This document shows positions 43,056-55,218 of a stretch of DNA of 64,000 bases, in pieces (the first letter of the stretch is position 1; every line of letters starts with the position of its first letter). The notes beneath the pieces were generated by a model that was given only the letters and a program-made list of their open reading frames with translations, ran no database searches and had not been told where the DNA came from. Made by a program: the position numbers and the translations under genes. The stretch is from Macrostomum hystrix (Eukaryota; Platyhelminthes; Macrostomidae), in assembly GCA_950097015.1 (NCBI GenBank), contig CATNEN010000038.1:3889001-3953000 (forward strand). Reading direction: 5' to 3'.

Positions 43056-45302
43056 GCTGTTATTTACAGCTTAACATTTCGATTATCTCTGCTGAATGGA
43101 GTTTTAATTGCAAAGGTAATAAGTGATCATAGAATCTAAGTATAGGCTCAGTCTAGCTCTATCTTGAGTCTATCTTTTAAGTTCATGCTTTTTAGTGCTT
43201 TATCCTATTGTGCATTATGCCTGTGCTGAGGTACTGTGTTTGAGGTTGGGTTAACTTAGCTAAGACCCTAAAATTCAGTTTAAAATATTTCGTCTTCTAA
43301 TGGATTTTCTGAGTGGCTGAGTAGTAAATCAAAGTGAAACGTGAGTCGACGTTCAGTTGCAGATTTTTTGCTGGCAACGCGGTGCTCTTTTTTCCTCAGA
43401 GCAAAAGCAGACCTCCTTCGCTTTGGTTTTGAGACTCAGATTCCCAGGTGCGTTCCTTTCGCTGCTTTAAATTTATTGCCTCCAAAATCATTATTGGCTA
43501 TGGTGCCATTATCACTGTTATTTGTTACTAATCTTTCTAATACTCATTTTGTTTTGAGCACAATTCCACAATTTAAATAAAGTGTACCGAGCTTTTAGGA
43601 CTGAAAAAGTTTCATTTTTGTCAAATAATACGTCCTGCCTTATTCAGACTGTCTTGTCAATGATTCATATTTCTTTTCTAGCTTTTTTTCTTAACTTAAT
43701 TAGAAGAGGCTGCGTAAGAGAGGAAGTTGGCTGCATGCGATTGCACTGAATGAGGCTTAGCTGTAGTACATTCGTGCCTCCCCTGGCCCTGACTTTTCAA
43801 TGTGTGAATTTCACGCCGAGAACCGTCTGGAGAGGAGCACGGCAGCTGTGTTATGAACTGTGAGAAGGGGGAATGCAAAGACAGCCGAGAGTTTCTATAT
43901 TTCTACCCATTAACAAATAGTGAGAAAAGTGTCAGGCAAAATGTCTCCGCCCAAAATTCTAGTTGATGCTGGCAAGGAATTGCAGTGAACGCTGGCAGGT
44001 AGAAAACTACTTTTTGGGAGTTTCTCGGATGCACTTGAAAAAATATTTTAATGCGTAAGTGCGTCTGGGTAAGAAAACGTACCTTGATACATTGAGGCAC
44101 TTAACCACGGCAGGAAGTGTAGCAGAACTCAGCAAAGTGCGCGTAGCGTGGCTACACAACTAAGCCGTGGTTTAGTCACATTGCTACTCTGTACATGCAT
44201 CAATGCCGTCCTTAAGGTTTTCTTCTTTTCTTATCGTCTTGTCTATGGTAGTTTCAGTGCCGCTACGGGGGTTTGGGGGGCCCCACATATGCCAGCTAAA
44301 ATTAAATTTTTAGAAAAAGTGTATATATAAATATATTGATGTCTGTTATGAACTAAAGGTTCCGTGACTGTTACATTTTTACCAGACTACCATGTCCTAC
44401 GAAACATTGCTAAATGAATAAGAAAGTTAAGGAAAGGAGAAAGGTCTTCTTTAGTGGACTGACAAACTGTAAAATGACTACGACCCGGCTTCTTCATTGG
44501 GACGCGTTACGGACTTACTGGTGCCGAGATCGTGAAGTCCATCGATGATTTCCACTTGGAGAAAGTTGCTGAAGCACTAATTTCTCTCGAGAATGTTGAT
44601 AAATTGTTTGCATTGGATCAGGAGTGTTGCGTTGCCAGTTCTGAAAAGTGCGTTACACTGGCCATTGTGTCAGATCGACAGTCATTGCCGACTTGTTTTA
44701 TTTTTCAAATGGCTCGGTGCACTTAGATTAATTGTTTTTGTTACCCTAGAGGGACTTTTTAGGCTAATTAGTTATTTAACAATGAAGAACTTTATTCATG
44801 TGTGTTGACTGATCGTTGATCGTAATTATGATGTTTACATAATCTGTACCGAATGAAACATTATTTGACAGTCGAAATTAGGAATTAGGAAATTAGGAAA
44901 TTAAACAAAATAATACGGCTCGTACAATTTGTTTATTTCAAATATTTGTTTCTTTTCAAAACAAATATTTTTTATACTTATTTTTTCACCTAAAATTAAT
45001 ATTTTGCATGCTGCTGTTTTTCTATCGCCTTCTTTTTAAAAAATCGAATTGTTCAGCCTCAAACATAAAATAAACAAGAAAATCAGCACCCAATCGGCGT
45101 GCGCACCTCAATAAAAAAAATGATATAAAAGCCATGGCTCCGCTAATGTCTGTACATTATAAGCTACGCTAATTAACTGCCTGAGGGTCGTTCGCTAAAT
45201 TCAAGCTGATGAAAAGTATTGTGTGTTGATCAGGCACGCAAAACTCCAACTTCCAGACAATAGGGAACAATTGCCTAGGAATTTATAGCAGTCACGTGAC
45301 AC
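43056..45302. other. Intergenic region without a recognised gene
   Basis: AT-rich. Short frames such as those at 43341 and 44532 have no domain or splice support. No tandem array or transposon terminus found. Confidence 0.4.
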
Positions 45303-45557
45303 TTACTGCACTTGCTTCTGCTTCCTTGGTAGTGAGTAGTTCCTAGTCTTCTGGGTCCTTGTAATCCAGCGGTTCTTCTTCTCCTTGTTCCGGTCGACCG
45401 TGAAGTTTCGGGTCTGTTGCTTTTTGAGTCTTTGTAGTCTTCTTGTCTTCTTTGTCTTCCTGGCAGCTGCTAGTCGATCCTGTCTGTTGCGCTTGAATTT
45501 TTTCTGTTTGGCCAATAAAGGACGAGAGCGAATCAGATTACTTGTCGGTTTCCTCGA
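45303..45557 (-). CDS. Small, strongly basic open frame, doubtful
   Basis: One minus frame is open for about 85 codons and is very rich in Lys and Arg (KFKRNRQDRLAAARKTKKTR, DRNKEKKNRWITRTQKTR). No in-frame ATG starts it, so it would need an upstream exon. It may be a fragment of a nucleic-acid-binding protein or of a retroelement. I cannot identify it. Confidence 0.2.
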   Translation of the reverse strand, partial: SRKPTSNLIRSRPLLAKQKKFKRNRQDRLAAARKTKKTRRLQRLKKQQTRNFTVDRNKEKKNRWITRTQKTRNYSLPRKQKQVQ

Positions 45558-47353
45558 GCTCGGAATTCACAATAGAAACGTGCGCCCTAGTGAACAATTG
45601 AAATCTCTCTTGTGTCTCTCTAATAGGTCCTCCTGAAGGGCGTCTTCTTCGTTACCTCCGAATGATAACGGATAACTCAAATCAATCAATCAATAATCCT
45701 CTAGAAGTTTATCCAAGGAAACAAGGAGGCCTTTCTCAAATGTATCGTCGATATGTGGCTCTCGTAAACTTAGTTCACTTCAACAGCGATTGCTAGCAAT
45801 AAATAACTGTCTAGTAAAGCGCTTACCACTTGTCTTTCCCTCAGTACGTATGGGTCCTCTTCTTCGTAAGATGTTTTGAAGTCCGTTGGACCGCTCCGAG
45901 TCTGAATTTCAGCTTCAGCTCCGAGTCTGAAGATTTCGCGCATAAGTCAGCCGCGCTCCTCGGTACAGGCTATACTTGCTGTGACGGCATGTATTGCACG
46001 GAGGGTTGTATGTAAATGACAGGATATAGCAGTAGGTCTTGGTAGGAAGCAGAACAGAAATGCCAGGATCGTATTAGAAGTATTATAGACACTGAAGTAT
46101 TACAAGAGAGTTCACAGGAAGTTTCTAGAAACTTTTCAATACAGCACCGAGCGTAATCGCGGATTTGGTAAGTAGGAAAGCAGCTTTCATGCTTCCTTCC
46201 GTGTCTGTTATCACAACATCGAGGCTGCGTGAAAATTGTCCGTCTAATAAATTTTGAGGCTGACAGCAAAGGTATTTTAATCCTGAAATTGATGTGGCTA
46301 AGGCAAAAGTATTAACTGAAAACATACGCATGAACGTATATATGAGTGCATAGATATTACCTATATCAGCTTTATTTTCTTCCTAGTTTCAAACGTGATT
46401 TTTTATGAAACGCCTAACGTCGCCCTCTGATAATTTCCATTAACGCCCTTAAAGCATGGGTATTAATGGTACGAGTGTATATTGAACATAGACTGCACGC
46501 GTGATTAAAATGTTTGTCATTTTAGAGACCAAGTTAAACGGCCAAGTTTCATACTTAGAAGAGTCCGCATGCGCTAACCGTCACTTTATGCATTCAATTC
46601 AATTGCAATGAGAATTGTGATAAATATTTATATATAAACATATATAGTAATATATATATTAGAAGGACCACTAAATTTTATGGACAGGCTTATGAAGCTG
46701 AACTGTGCGAGACTGTCATGAGCGTAGGAGTGAGACTCACACCTGTGATATAAATATTATAGTATTATACTTTAACTAATGAATATAAGTACACATTCAT
46801 TTGAGGCGACTCTAAAGCCGAGTCGGTCGTATCTGCTTGTCCATTTTTCTTTGATGCATTAAACCATACTTTGAATTTGCTTGGGAAGTCAGGAAGACAA
46901 TGATGAGATTTTGCCAAATCGATCGTTGGGACAGTTCGGCTGGGCCTGACCAGCAATCTAAAGAATGCAGGGGAGAGAAAATCAAATTTAAGATCGAGAC
47001 AGACACTTTGATTTTTCAAGACAGCTCGGTGCTGCCATTGTGTCTGTGCTATGGGGAATCATACATGATTATTGGGAATCCATTGCTTCTCCTGCTCAAA
47101 GGATGCTACATGCCAGTCAGATTCAAATAATTGGCCCTGGCCAGTCATAACTGTCTGGGGCGCGGGTCAGTTCCGAAGAACTCTGCCGCTGAAAGTATTT
47201 TACATTTTCCTATGTATCCTTTTATATTTAAAAAAAATATATGTGCAGATTTTCGAATTTGATTGTTAAATCTAAGTGCAGCTGCGCTAAGTGCAGCGCA
47301 CGAGTGCCATAGACTATTTACGCACTAGGAAGCCTAGCATAAGTGCATTGATT
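45558..47353. other. AT-rich intergenic region
   Basis: TATATA-rich patch at 46620-46660. No gene, array or RNA recognised. Confidence 0.4.
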
Positions 47354-47852
47354 TATGACCAAGTGTGTGTGCGCAAGACCAGCTCCTTCGGCCCATAGAC
47401 AATACCCGTCTGGGATTTACTGCATAGTAGCTCAGAAGAGGGATGGCACGGAGATCAAGTGGGGCATCATTTATTCCCCAGTTGGATTGGCCCATAGACC
47501 AGATAAATTTATTTATTTGGCCGTTGAAATTTATCTGGCCGGGACAGATAAACATTTATCTGGTCCGGTGACAATTATCTGGCTTCAACTGTGGAATAAA
47601 TACATTATCACCCACTTGTTTGACTTATCTATGGCCGAAAACGTCTTCGGACATCGTTTCTTGAACGATGTCGTTTCTTGGACAATAAACGAGTCCTCAG
47701 CCGTTCCCGGCCAAAATAAATAAAAAATTGGGTGATAACTTATACTTACCGCACAGTTGCGGAATTTACTGCACACTTCAATCTATTTCTTTGATGGCCT
47801 TTGGGCCATAAACTATACACGAGCTTGAGACGTTTACGCACACTTGGTTATA
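47354..47852. mobile_element. Candidate short inverted-repeat element, about 500 bp
   Basis: The left end TATGACCAAGTGTGTGTGCG and the reverse complement of the right end TATAACCAAGTGTGCGTAAA match over about 15 of 20 bases. Inside, GACCAGATAAAT (47497-47508) and its exact reverse complement (47554-47565) plus extra TTATCTGG copies form a palindromic core. No target duplication is certain and no protein is encoded. Confidence 0.35.
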
Positions 47853-48169
47853 TGTCAATATAATGTGAATATGTCAATTATTATAATATTATTATAATAA
47901 TTTGGGCATGCACTGGGGCGACATCGGCTAAGCAACAGTCCACTGCTCACCCGTCCTTTTAAGCTCAGGCAGCTATTTGACTTTTCATTTAGTTTACTTT
48001 CAGGGCCATGGGCCTCAGAGACTGCTCAGCCCTGGATTTTGGAGTGGGTTCTGCCCACTCCAAACTGTCCACTTCTTGCCCACTGCCCACTGCCCACTTC
48101 TTGATTTTTTTACTTTTACTTTTACTTTTTACTTTTGTATTTTCTGTAATCGGCATTGTGCTGACGTAC

Positions 48170-48956
48170 ATGTACAGAAGAAAACTCAAGATGCCTCCCT
48201 GAGGTAAGCCAGCTAGGATTCTGATCAACTCACTGAGCGAGTTGTTCACTCGCACCTGGATGTACCTGTTCCTGAGGTAGTCGGACAGGATACGCTGCAG
48301 CATTGATGGAAAGCCAAGAAGACGTCAGCAGCCCTCTTTGCCTTGCACTTTGCGACCATCATGTCCTGCACCAGTCGGCACAGGTTGTCGTATGTAGAGG
48401 GGACTTTGCGGTAGGCGCGTTGGTAATCACCTAGAAGCTTTTTATCCTCAAGGAATTCGGAGAGATTCTTGGCGATCAGCTTCTCAAACACCTTGCCTAG
48501 GCAAGAGGTCAGGCTGATCGGCCTGTACGAGTTTGGATTGTCCGGCGGTTTGTTAGGTTTGGAGATCATTCTCACTACAGCTTTCTTCCAAGCGCTGGGA
48601 AATATCCCTTGACTGAAGCAGGCGTTAAAGAGTTTGGTGATCCTTGTGATCGCCACGCCTTCAAGGCCGAGTTTGAGCACTCGATTGGGAATCTTGTCCA
48701 ACCGAGGTGCTCCATCGGGCTTGAGGTGCTCAAGCTCCCACACTGTGTCAGCCACAGTGAATGCGGCTTCAAGCGGGTGAGTTGCGATGCAATCGATATC
48801 GGCCGGGATCGGATAGAAGGTTGAGATCTGGGCCAGTTCGGCCACCTCTTGTTTGAGCTGGTCGCAAGTGGATGGAACTAGGCGCATCTTTGAGTCCAGA
48901 GTGGCCGCGAGAAGGTTCGCTTTCTCCAAATCAGTGTGCGCACTGGTTTGACCCAA
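48170..48956 (-). pseudogene. LINE reverse transcriptase fragment
   Basis: One frame (48956-48246) gives AWKKAVVRMISKPNKPP, NSYRPISLTSCLGKVFEKLI and LLGDYQRAYRKVPSTYDNLC, the usual fingers region of a LINE polymerase. A frameshift near 48300 leads to LQRILSDYLRNRYIQVRVN and AGLPQGGILSFLLYMYVS. Sequence after this is unrelated, so the palm catalytic motif is absent. Confidence 0.85.
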
Positions 48957-49354
48957 AGTGAGGGTTGGGATGGGCTTGAACTTGCCCGACAGCTTCCTGG
49001 TGTCATGCCAGAAGTTCTTTACCTAGCTGTTTTTGCTGCTTTCAACAATGTTCTCACACAGTTTGGTGAGCTTGTAGCTCTGAAAGGAACTAATTTCCCT
49101 TTTGATCCTGTTGGCCATTTGGTTGGCCAAACTTTTAAAGTTTAATCGCAGGGGCTGTTGATGAGGCGTCTGAGTCGTCGGCGCTCTTTGATCAGCTCGA
49201 GAATGTGCTTGGGCAGAGAATTTCGGCCACCGCAGTCTGGCACGGTCGACTCAATCACCTTGTGGATGGCCTTTGTGATGAGCTCGAACTCAGCGTCGAT
49301 TTGCTGAGGAAGAAGCAAATCGGGAAGCTTCAGGAGGAAGGGCTTCATTGATTC

Positions 49355-50139
49355 TTAGCCTGAACTGGTCCCAGTTGGTTTTGTAAAAGTTTTCGGCTTC
49401 GCGGGACCAGCCCACTTTGCCGACTCAATGTTTAGAGTGAGGATGATTGGCAGTTGGTCGCTGTCCAGGTCAGGACCGACTGCAAAGTCCTGCACAAAGG
49501 GCAGAAAGTCCTCCATGGCCAGGCCGAGGTTCAAGACATTCCTGTAAATGGCGCCGTTCTTGGTGGCGATTCTGGTGAACTGGCCAACTTGGTTGAGGAT
49601 GGTCGTCGAGGACGGACCTTCAGAGAGCCATTCGTACAGCTCATGGCCAGCCCTATTGCTGCTGCTGTCACCGTCAAGGAAGCGGTGTCTAGCATTGAGG
49701 TCGCCAAGGAGGACACTGCGTCTGCGCGAGACCAGGCTCTTGAGCGGGTTCAGGTTCAGGTGATAAGGTGCCGGAGACCTGTACACCAGAGCCAGATTAA
49801 AGTCGGCACCGTGGAAGATGCCAGACAAGCTGACGGTGCAAGAGATGGCTTCATGGTTCACGTTGTCTTGTGCAAGCAAACATTTGTGAGTTTGATGCCT
49901 GGTGAGTGAGCAAGGAGCAGGCAGCGTCTGACATGCGGAGTGTCGTACCGGATGATGGAGTAGCCAGGAACCTGGACAGTGTGCGAACTCTTAAGAATGG
50001 TTTCAGAGAAGAGAGCAATGTCAATCTCTTGACTAATGACCCATTGGGTGAAATCTCTGCCCTTGGGGTGAAACCCTGTGCAGTTAAGGTGCATGATTTT
50101 CAATCCCGAGGTCTGGGTTGTTGTTGGGCCACAGCTCAA
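49355..50139 (-). pseudogene. LINE endonuclease domain, frameshifted
   Basis: The first part (50139-49880) reads LKIMHLNCTGFHPKGRDF and IDIALFSETILKSS, the N-terminal strands of an APE-type endonuclease. The second frame (49879-49355) reads SVLLGDLNARHRFLDGDSSS and DLDSDQLPIILTL. In active enzymes the last motif is SDH. Here it is SDQ, so the catalytic His is lost. Confidence 0.8.
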
Positions 50140-50281
50140 GTTACTGGATTTTCTGTTTCCTTAGTTTTAGCTGCCTGAGCCTACGACCCCAGTCGCGGTT
50201 GAGGCCATGCCAGACACGTCCTCGAGGACAGCCCGCCAAATGTCCTCGATCATTTTACTGGACGATTCCACTGTGAGGAGC

Positions 50282-51355
50282 TCACCAGGCGGGCTGAACA
50301 GGGCCCGCACAATCACTTGGGTCAGAGAGCGGGTTATAAGGGGCAATATCATGCTCAACCATAGCTTTTAAGTCCATCTGCGCGGCTGGCACCTGATGCT
50401 GCAGCCGCTTCTGACAATTACCACCCATCAGAATCAACGACCCTTGCAGGGTTTGAAAGCGGTGGACATCATACATTGCTGTCACGCCTTCGGAGCATGA
50501 AAATTCGTTCGGCACCGAAGGACACCGTTGCGATAGTCACCAAGCTCTTCCTCATCATCCCCATGCCACGGAATCCGGTCTTCAGGCTCGGTATAGAAGT
50601 TCAACAGAACGGAGTTGAACTTTGGGACCTCGAGCCGGGCATCGTCGTAAAGGGAGTCAGGAATGTCTTTGATTACGGGATGCCAGGTTTAATTCTCCTT
50701 CAGGTCAACCCCGCTGTAGGTATACGCCGGACCGATCCAGAAGACTCGGCGTTGCAGGTGCGGGCGATGACGGAAGGCGAGTGGGAGCAGGTCAGCCTTA
50801 GGCGCTGGTAGATTCGGTCGGCGACGTCGCCAAGGAAGGAAGGCTCGTAGATGACCATGCTGTCGCCAGCTTAGGTCATCTGCTGGCACTCGGACATGTC
50901 GGGCTCGTCGGGGAACACAATCTGCGTCAGATCTGCGTCCGACGTCTCGTCAGCAGGCTTCGGGACTGGCGACTCATTGCCAGCAACTCATGCTCATGGT
51001 CATGCTCGACTGGGTGGCTGTTGGCGCTGGTGCAGATGCAGCCACAGCCGTTGCAGCTTCGGTGTTGGCTGCCTTGGTGTCATCGACAGACATCCTTTTC
51101 GGCCGTCCCGCTGGCGCTAGCGTCTTCTAAAATCACAAGCCGACCGTCAGGCGGGCTGAGCGAACCGCGGTCTTGGGCGCTTCTTGCCGGGCCTGAGATC
51201 TCACTGACCGGCTTTGGAGTATACATCAGAGTTGTCGTCGTGGGATTCAGCTGCTGTCCAAGATGCTTGCGACCGCAGTCTTCGGTGTGATCATACCGGT
51301 GCTCTAGTGAGGGTCGGCTGTCGTGCTTTTTTGCACTGGCGCGATTGCCAGACAT
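50282..51355 (-). pseudogene. LINE ORF1 (gag-like) remnant
   Basis: The ATG at 51355 starts MSGNRASAKKHDSRPSLEHR, a Ser/Pro/Thr-rich head that stops at 51080. A later minus frame (50515-50282) reads VHRFQTLQGSLILMGGNCQK then AAQMDLKAMVEHDIAPYN. The middle has no single open frame. Assignment rests mostly on position upstream of the endonuclease. Confidence 0.5.
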
Positions 51356-51420
51356 GTTGTGATTAGTGGGGTGGGTAAACAAAAAACAAGGAGGAGATAC
51401 ACACAAAGTGCGCACTCAAG

Positions 51421-52282
51421 GGAGGGTGTCGGTGGGGTGGGGACTGCTAAGCTGGACAAGAATTAGGGAGAGACTACGAGAATAAAACTAAGACCAGGCA
51501 GGATGCAAAATAGACTGGAGGGAGCTTGTGGTGGACTTTAAAAGTACTCCCTTCTAGGAATGGGATTGCACAAATCAAGGAACACTCAATGAATATACCT
51601 CTCCACGGAAATCTTTAGTAAAAGGCGAAAGATTTGAGCGTGAAATGAAGAGAAACCAGCTATTTAATGACGCAAATCACACCAGCAACGATATTATCAC
51701 ATGCGGTTCGCTAGCCATACTGGTAACGAAGTTAACTCAGAAATATTAAGCATTGTGAGCACTTCAAGTGGAGAAAGCGCGGGCGGAACTCACTCACTGA
51801 GATTTTTTTCCTTAAACCTTCTTCTGAGCATGGAAGCCATCAGTGTTCAGCCGACTTATTGAATGCTTTTGCCAGTATTAAGGAGCAAGGTCTGACATCC
51901 ATTCAAGCCGGAGGGCAAAGTTGGCTTGTTAAGTAAGACGTCAATCTTGTTGGCTTGTTCAATTGGTTTGTTCAGTACGACGACGTACTAATGATGAGCG
52001 CGAAAGTAACGCCTAGCAGCTTCCTCAATCCTAATGAAGTCCTTCCGGCAAGATTCTCTATTTTGCTTTTGTGCCTAACCCAACTCAACCAAAAGCCCAT
52101 TGCTCTCGTTCTCCCTTTTTTCATCCACTTAAGAGGCCGCTCGCAGTTAAAAAGTATATTTTAAAACTCTTTAAAATCTAAGCTAGACAATCACTAGATG
52201 ATATCACGCTCTCGCGCTGTAATATCCTTCACACAAATAAGTCACATGCGAGTAATCGAGCCTCAATGTGCTTTTATTAATG
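51421..52282. other. No gene recognised
   Basis: AT-rich sequence between the LINE and the solo LTR. Confidence 0.4.
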
Positions 52283-52286
52283 AGGT

Positions 52287-52485
52287 TGTGGCGGTCACGC
52301 CACACGCCCGTGAACGCTCCGGCAGCCACCCCAGCTCCGGCCAGGAGGGCTGGCGCTATGTGCATAAACGCTGTGCGTTGACTGGCTGCCCAGTGTACAC
52401 CGCTGGCCTATATAACTAAGACCTTTATCTCGTGCGCATTGTCCTTCTGCTGCCAAATAAACTTTACGTGGCTTCACTCGCCACC
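52287..52485 (+). mobile_element. Solo LTR, 199 bp, with 4-bp target duplication
   Basis: AGGT flanks both sides (52283-52286 and 52486-52489). The element starts TGTGGCG and ends CGCCACC, an inverted pair with one change from the expected CGCCACA. Inside, a TATATAA box (52409-52415) is followed 41 bases later by AATAAA (52456-52461), the promoter and poly(A) layout of a compact LTR. It is GC-rich against AT-rich flanks. No internal retrotransposon sequence is nearby. Confidence 0.65.
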
Positions 52486-52489
52486 AGGT

Positions 52490-53613
52490 AATGACGCAAT
52501 TTCTTCATCTGGGATGATCATAAAATCTGCTTAATAAAAGTCTTTCGTTGCTAACGGAGTCCCAGTGTCAGGTCTCCACCTACTGTGAAACGCTAATCAA
52601 TTTCAAATCTCCCATCAGCTGTAAAAGTGCACCCCGCGAAGTAGCTGCTCCTCTGGCCAATTTACTGCTAATTTTCAACGCCTTAGTGAGCTTTATAAAA
52701 ATGTAAATGTTCTTCTCAGCTGTTGCAGCGGCACAACAGCTTTCTGCTTCTGGGTTCTACGCTAGTAAGCATTCCGTAGCAAAAAATATTAATCACATTT
52801 GATATTCCAATCAAGGAATGTTGACACGTGATGATGGCGCCTTAAACAATGGCTGTGAAAAACTAAATCTTGAAATCGTTTTTCATGTGGACGTAATATA
52901 CCTACTTCGTCATAATGCATTTGTCGTGTCCATTTGGTGGCCTGCCTACGTATAATAAATAGCTCAACTTTTCATCCCTATAGATTTTTACCTTCAGTTA
53001 AAATTTCTCCCTGCTTTAGCGCAAAAATATGCGGCTTATTTTAATTCGTACTCTGGACGGTACCTATGCTACCTGTCGGCAAGAAGGAACAGTGAAGGAC
53101 CAGGAACACAAGGAAAAGTAGGAACAAGAAACAAGGAAAAAAGGAATAGTTCCTTCCCTCTAAAGGAACAGGGAAGAACTTTTTGCTTAATTAAAAAGCA
53201 GCTGAATTTCCGATTAGCTGACCTGAATTTTATTTTGAGCAGAAAAGAGCTTCCGCCATAGATATATTTTTTCCAAGAAATTTCGACCAGAGAATGGATT
53301 AGTTTGTTTAAATCAAGCCATTGTCAGGAACTAGCTCTTGCAGCTTACTAAAAAACTACCAAATTTGGTGCGCGTACAATTCGCCTGTGCAGACACTAAA
53401 CCCCATCCTTATTCCCTCTCCCTTGGCGCTAAATGGCCGGACGAGACACAGCAAATCCCGACTGTTCTGCCCGGCCCGGAGGTGCAGAGGTGCCGATTCA
53501 GCTCAGACGGCCAGACACCCTGCATAAAAGCAAGCCTACAAAAACAGACCGGCTGGTTTAATCCTTCTAGTGAAAAAAGCGTTTATTGGAAAGCAGCAAT
53601 TCCCCGTGAAGCC
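52490..53613. other. Upstream region of the receptor gene
   Basis: Contains a G/A-rich patch with repeated GGAAC at 53085-53175 ending in a GTTCCTT...AAGGAAC inverted repeat. The receptor frame is open upstream of its ATG from 53338, but without a start codon, so this part is probably 5' UTR. Confidence 0.4.
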
Positions 53614-55218
53614 ATGCTAACTGGAGACTGTCAGGTCGCTTTTAAGAACTCGAGCTGGCCGCTCAATAAGACTCTGTACACAACAAACCGGATTCAGGCC
53701 GCGGACCTGGCATTCAATGCTGTATGCATCACCGTTGGTTTGATGGGCCTATTATTAAACAGCCTCTCTCTGATTGTGTTCGCGAAGGTGTTTTGTAAAT
53801 CAAGCAAGCGGAACAATTTTCACCTGTTTTTCCTTCTGCTCAGCTTTTGCGAGATTACCTTCTGTCTGGGCAGTGCGTTAAGCTACTCTATTCACATTGT
53901 CGGGGTCGGGTCGGCCTACGTTTGGAGCGGCATAGACCCCAGCACAGGCGAACAAGTTAAAATAGGCTTTCACTTCTCCGTGAATCTTCCCAGCAGCAGC
54001 AGCGACGCAGCCGTGGCGCTGTTCGCCGGGGTGTCTAGCGTATCGATCTACCTGGCAGTACTGTCGCAGTTCTCTCGCAACTGCTGGGTTGGCATCACTG
54101 CACTCTTGCGCTGCTACATAGCTACCAGGCGGACTAATGTTCAGGTGAGTAATGGACTAGAACTACAAACGATAAAGGATTGTATATCAGTTATACAAAC
54201 CCTTTCTGTCTACTCTATAATCTTCAGTTGAAAATTTTACTAACCAGTTTTTAATACAGAAAAAATATGATATCGCACAGTTTTTGCGTGTACTTTAAAA
54301 AGACCACTCCATGGCTTACAGCTATTTCTATTTGGGCTCGTTGACTTCAGTCAACGAAAATTGAGTCAAGGTCTGCCTTCTCATCTAAGGAAGTAATTAT
54401 TCGCCCGTTCTCATCGAGAATAATTGTACGCTTCTCGGAGTGCACAGCAGCTCGCATGCGCATGAGCCTACTAATTTAAATTCCTACATCTTGCATGCAT
54501 TCATTCACAGGTGAACAAGATCTACGCTACTAGGCGAATACTGCTACTGTTCTTTGTGAAGATATTTCTAATTATTGGTCTCGCACTTGTGCGAGCCTAT
54601 CTGAAGGACCCATACAGCTTCATGCGCATGGAGACCTACACCTGCAACACAACCGACTGGGACACAAATTATCGCGTGGTGCTGCACATGGCCTCCCGCA
54701 AACCGTCTTATTGGCACCACGTAGACATGTGCTGGAATATACTAGCTCAGTTTATTCCCTTGGTGGTTATCATCGCCAGCTCGGTCATCCTTGTTTTCTC
54801 ATTGCGCAATGGCGCTGGAGTCGGCAGCAGCAGCGCCGAGAGGAACAAGCGCGTCACACGCATGGTAATCATCTTTGCCATCACCTTCGCGGTGCTCGAG
54901 GGCCCGCGGGCTATTGCTTACACTTTGCCGAGGAGCGTCATGAAGACTAGCCTGCCACAGATCACCTACCTGCTGTCACAGGCCGACTCTATCGTGAATG
55001 TCTTCATCTACTTCTTCAACGATCAGCACTTCCGCAAGGCGCTTTGCGGTGAGCCACGGGTGGATCGATCGCGTCAGCAACAGTCACAGCAGCAGCAACA
55101 GCGGCAGCAGCGCGGCTACTCGTGTAACGTCTGCGAGGAGGTTAACATGATTCCGGTCAAGGATGAACGACAGGGGCCAGACGACCAGCCGAAGGAGCTC
55201 GAAAGAATTGAGGATTAG
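53614..55218 (+). CDS. Seven-transmembrane receptor, rhodopsin-like but divergent (412 residues)
   Basis: Exons 53614-54144 and 54511-55218 join in phase 0 (donor TTCAG|GTGAGT, acceptor TTCACAG). The N-terminus has Asn-glycosylation sites (NSS, NKT). TM1 is about 33-58 (GLLLNSLSLIVF, with the conserved Asn49), TM2 70-95, TM3 142-170, TM4 186-206, TM5 249-273, TM6 292-316 and TM7 326-346. The DRY motif is replaced by LRC (165-167) and NPxxY by NVFIY (340-344). A Cys in loop 2 (ETYTCNTTD) is present. The tail is Gln-rich. It fits a class A type receptor at the cell surface, probably for a peptide, but the ligand is unknown. Confidence 0.85.
54145..54510 (+). other. Receptor intron
   Basis: 366-bp GT-AG intron at the junction of TM3 and TM4. 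Confidence 0.85.

Larger units (their letters stand above)
47985..51420 (-). mobile_element. Decayed Jockey-like non-LTR retrotransposon
   Basis: Read on the minus strand, the order is ORF1 remnant, apurinic endonuclease domain, linker and reverse transcriptase, as in Jockey-superfamily LINEs. Several frameshifts and stops break each part. The reverse transcriptase stops after its GLPQG block and is followed by a simple repeat (GTGGGCA and AAAAGT motifs, 48068-48145). The catalytic YxDD region and the 3' end are therefore missing. The 5' limit near 51420 is set by the ORF1 start at 51355 and is approximate. Confidence 0.8.
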
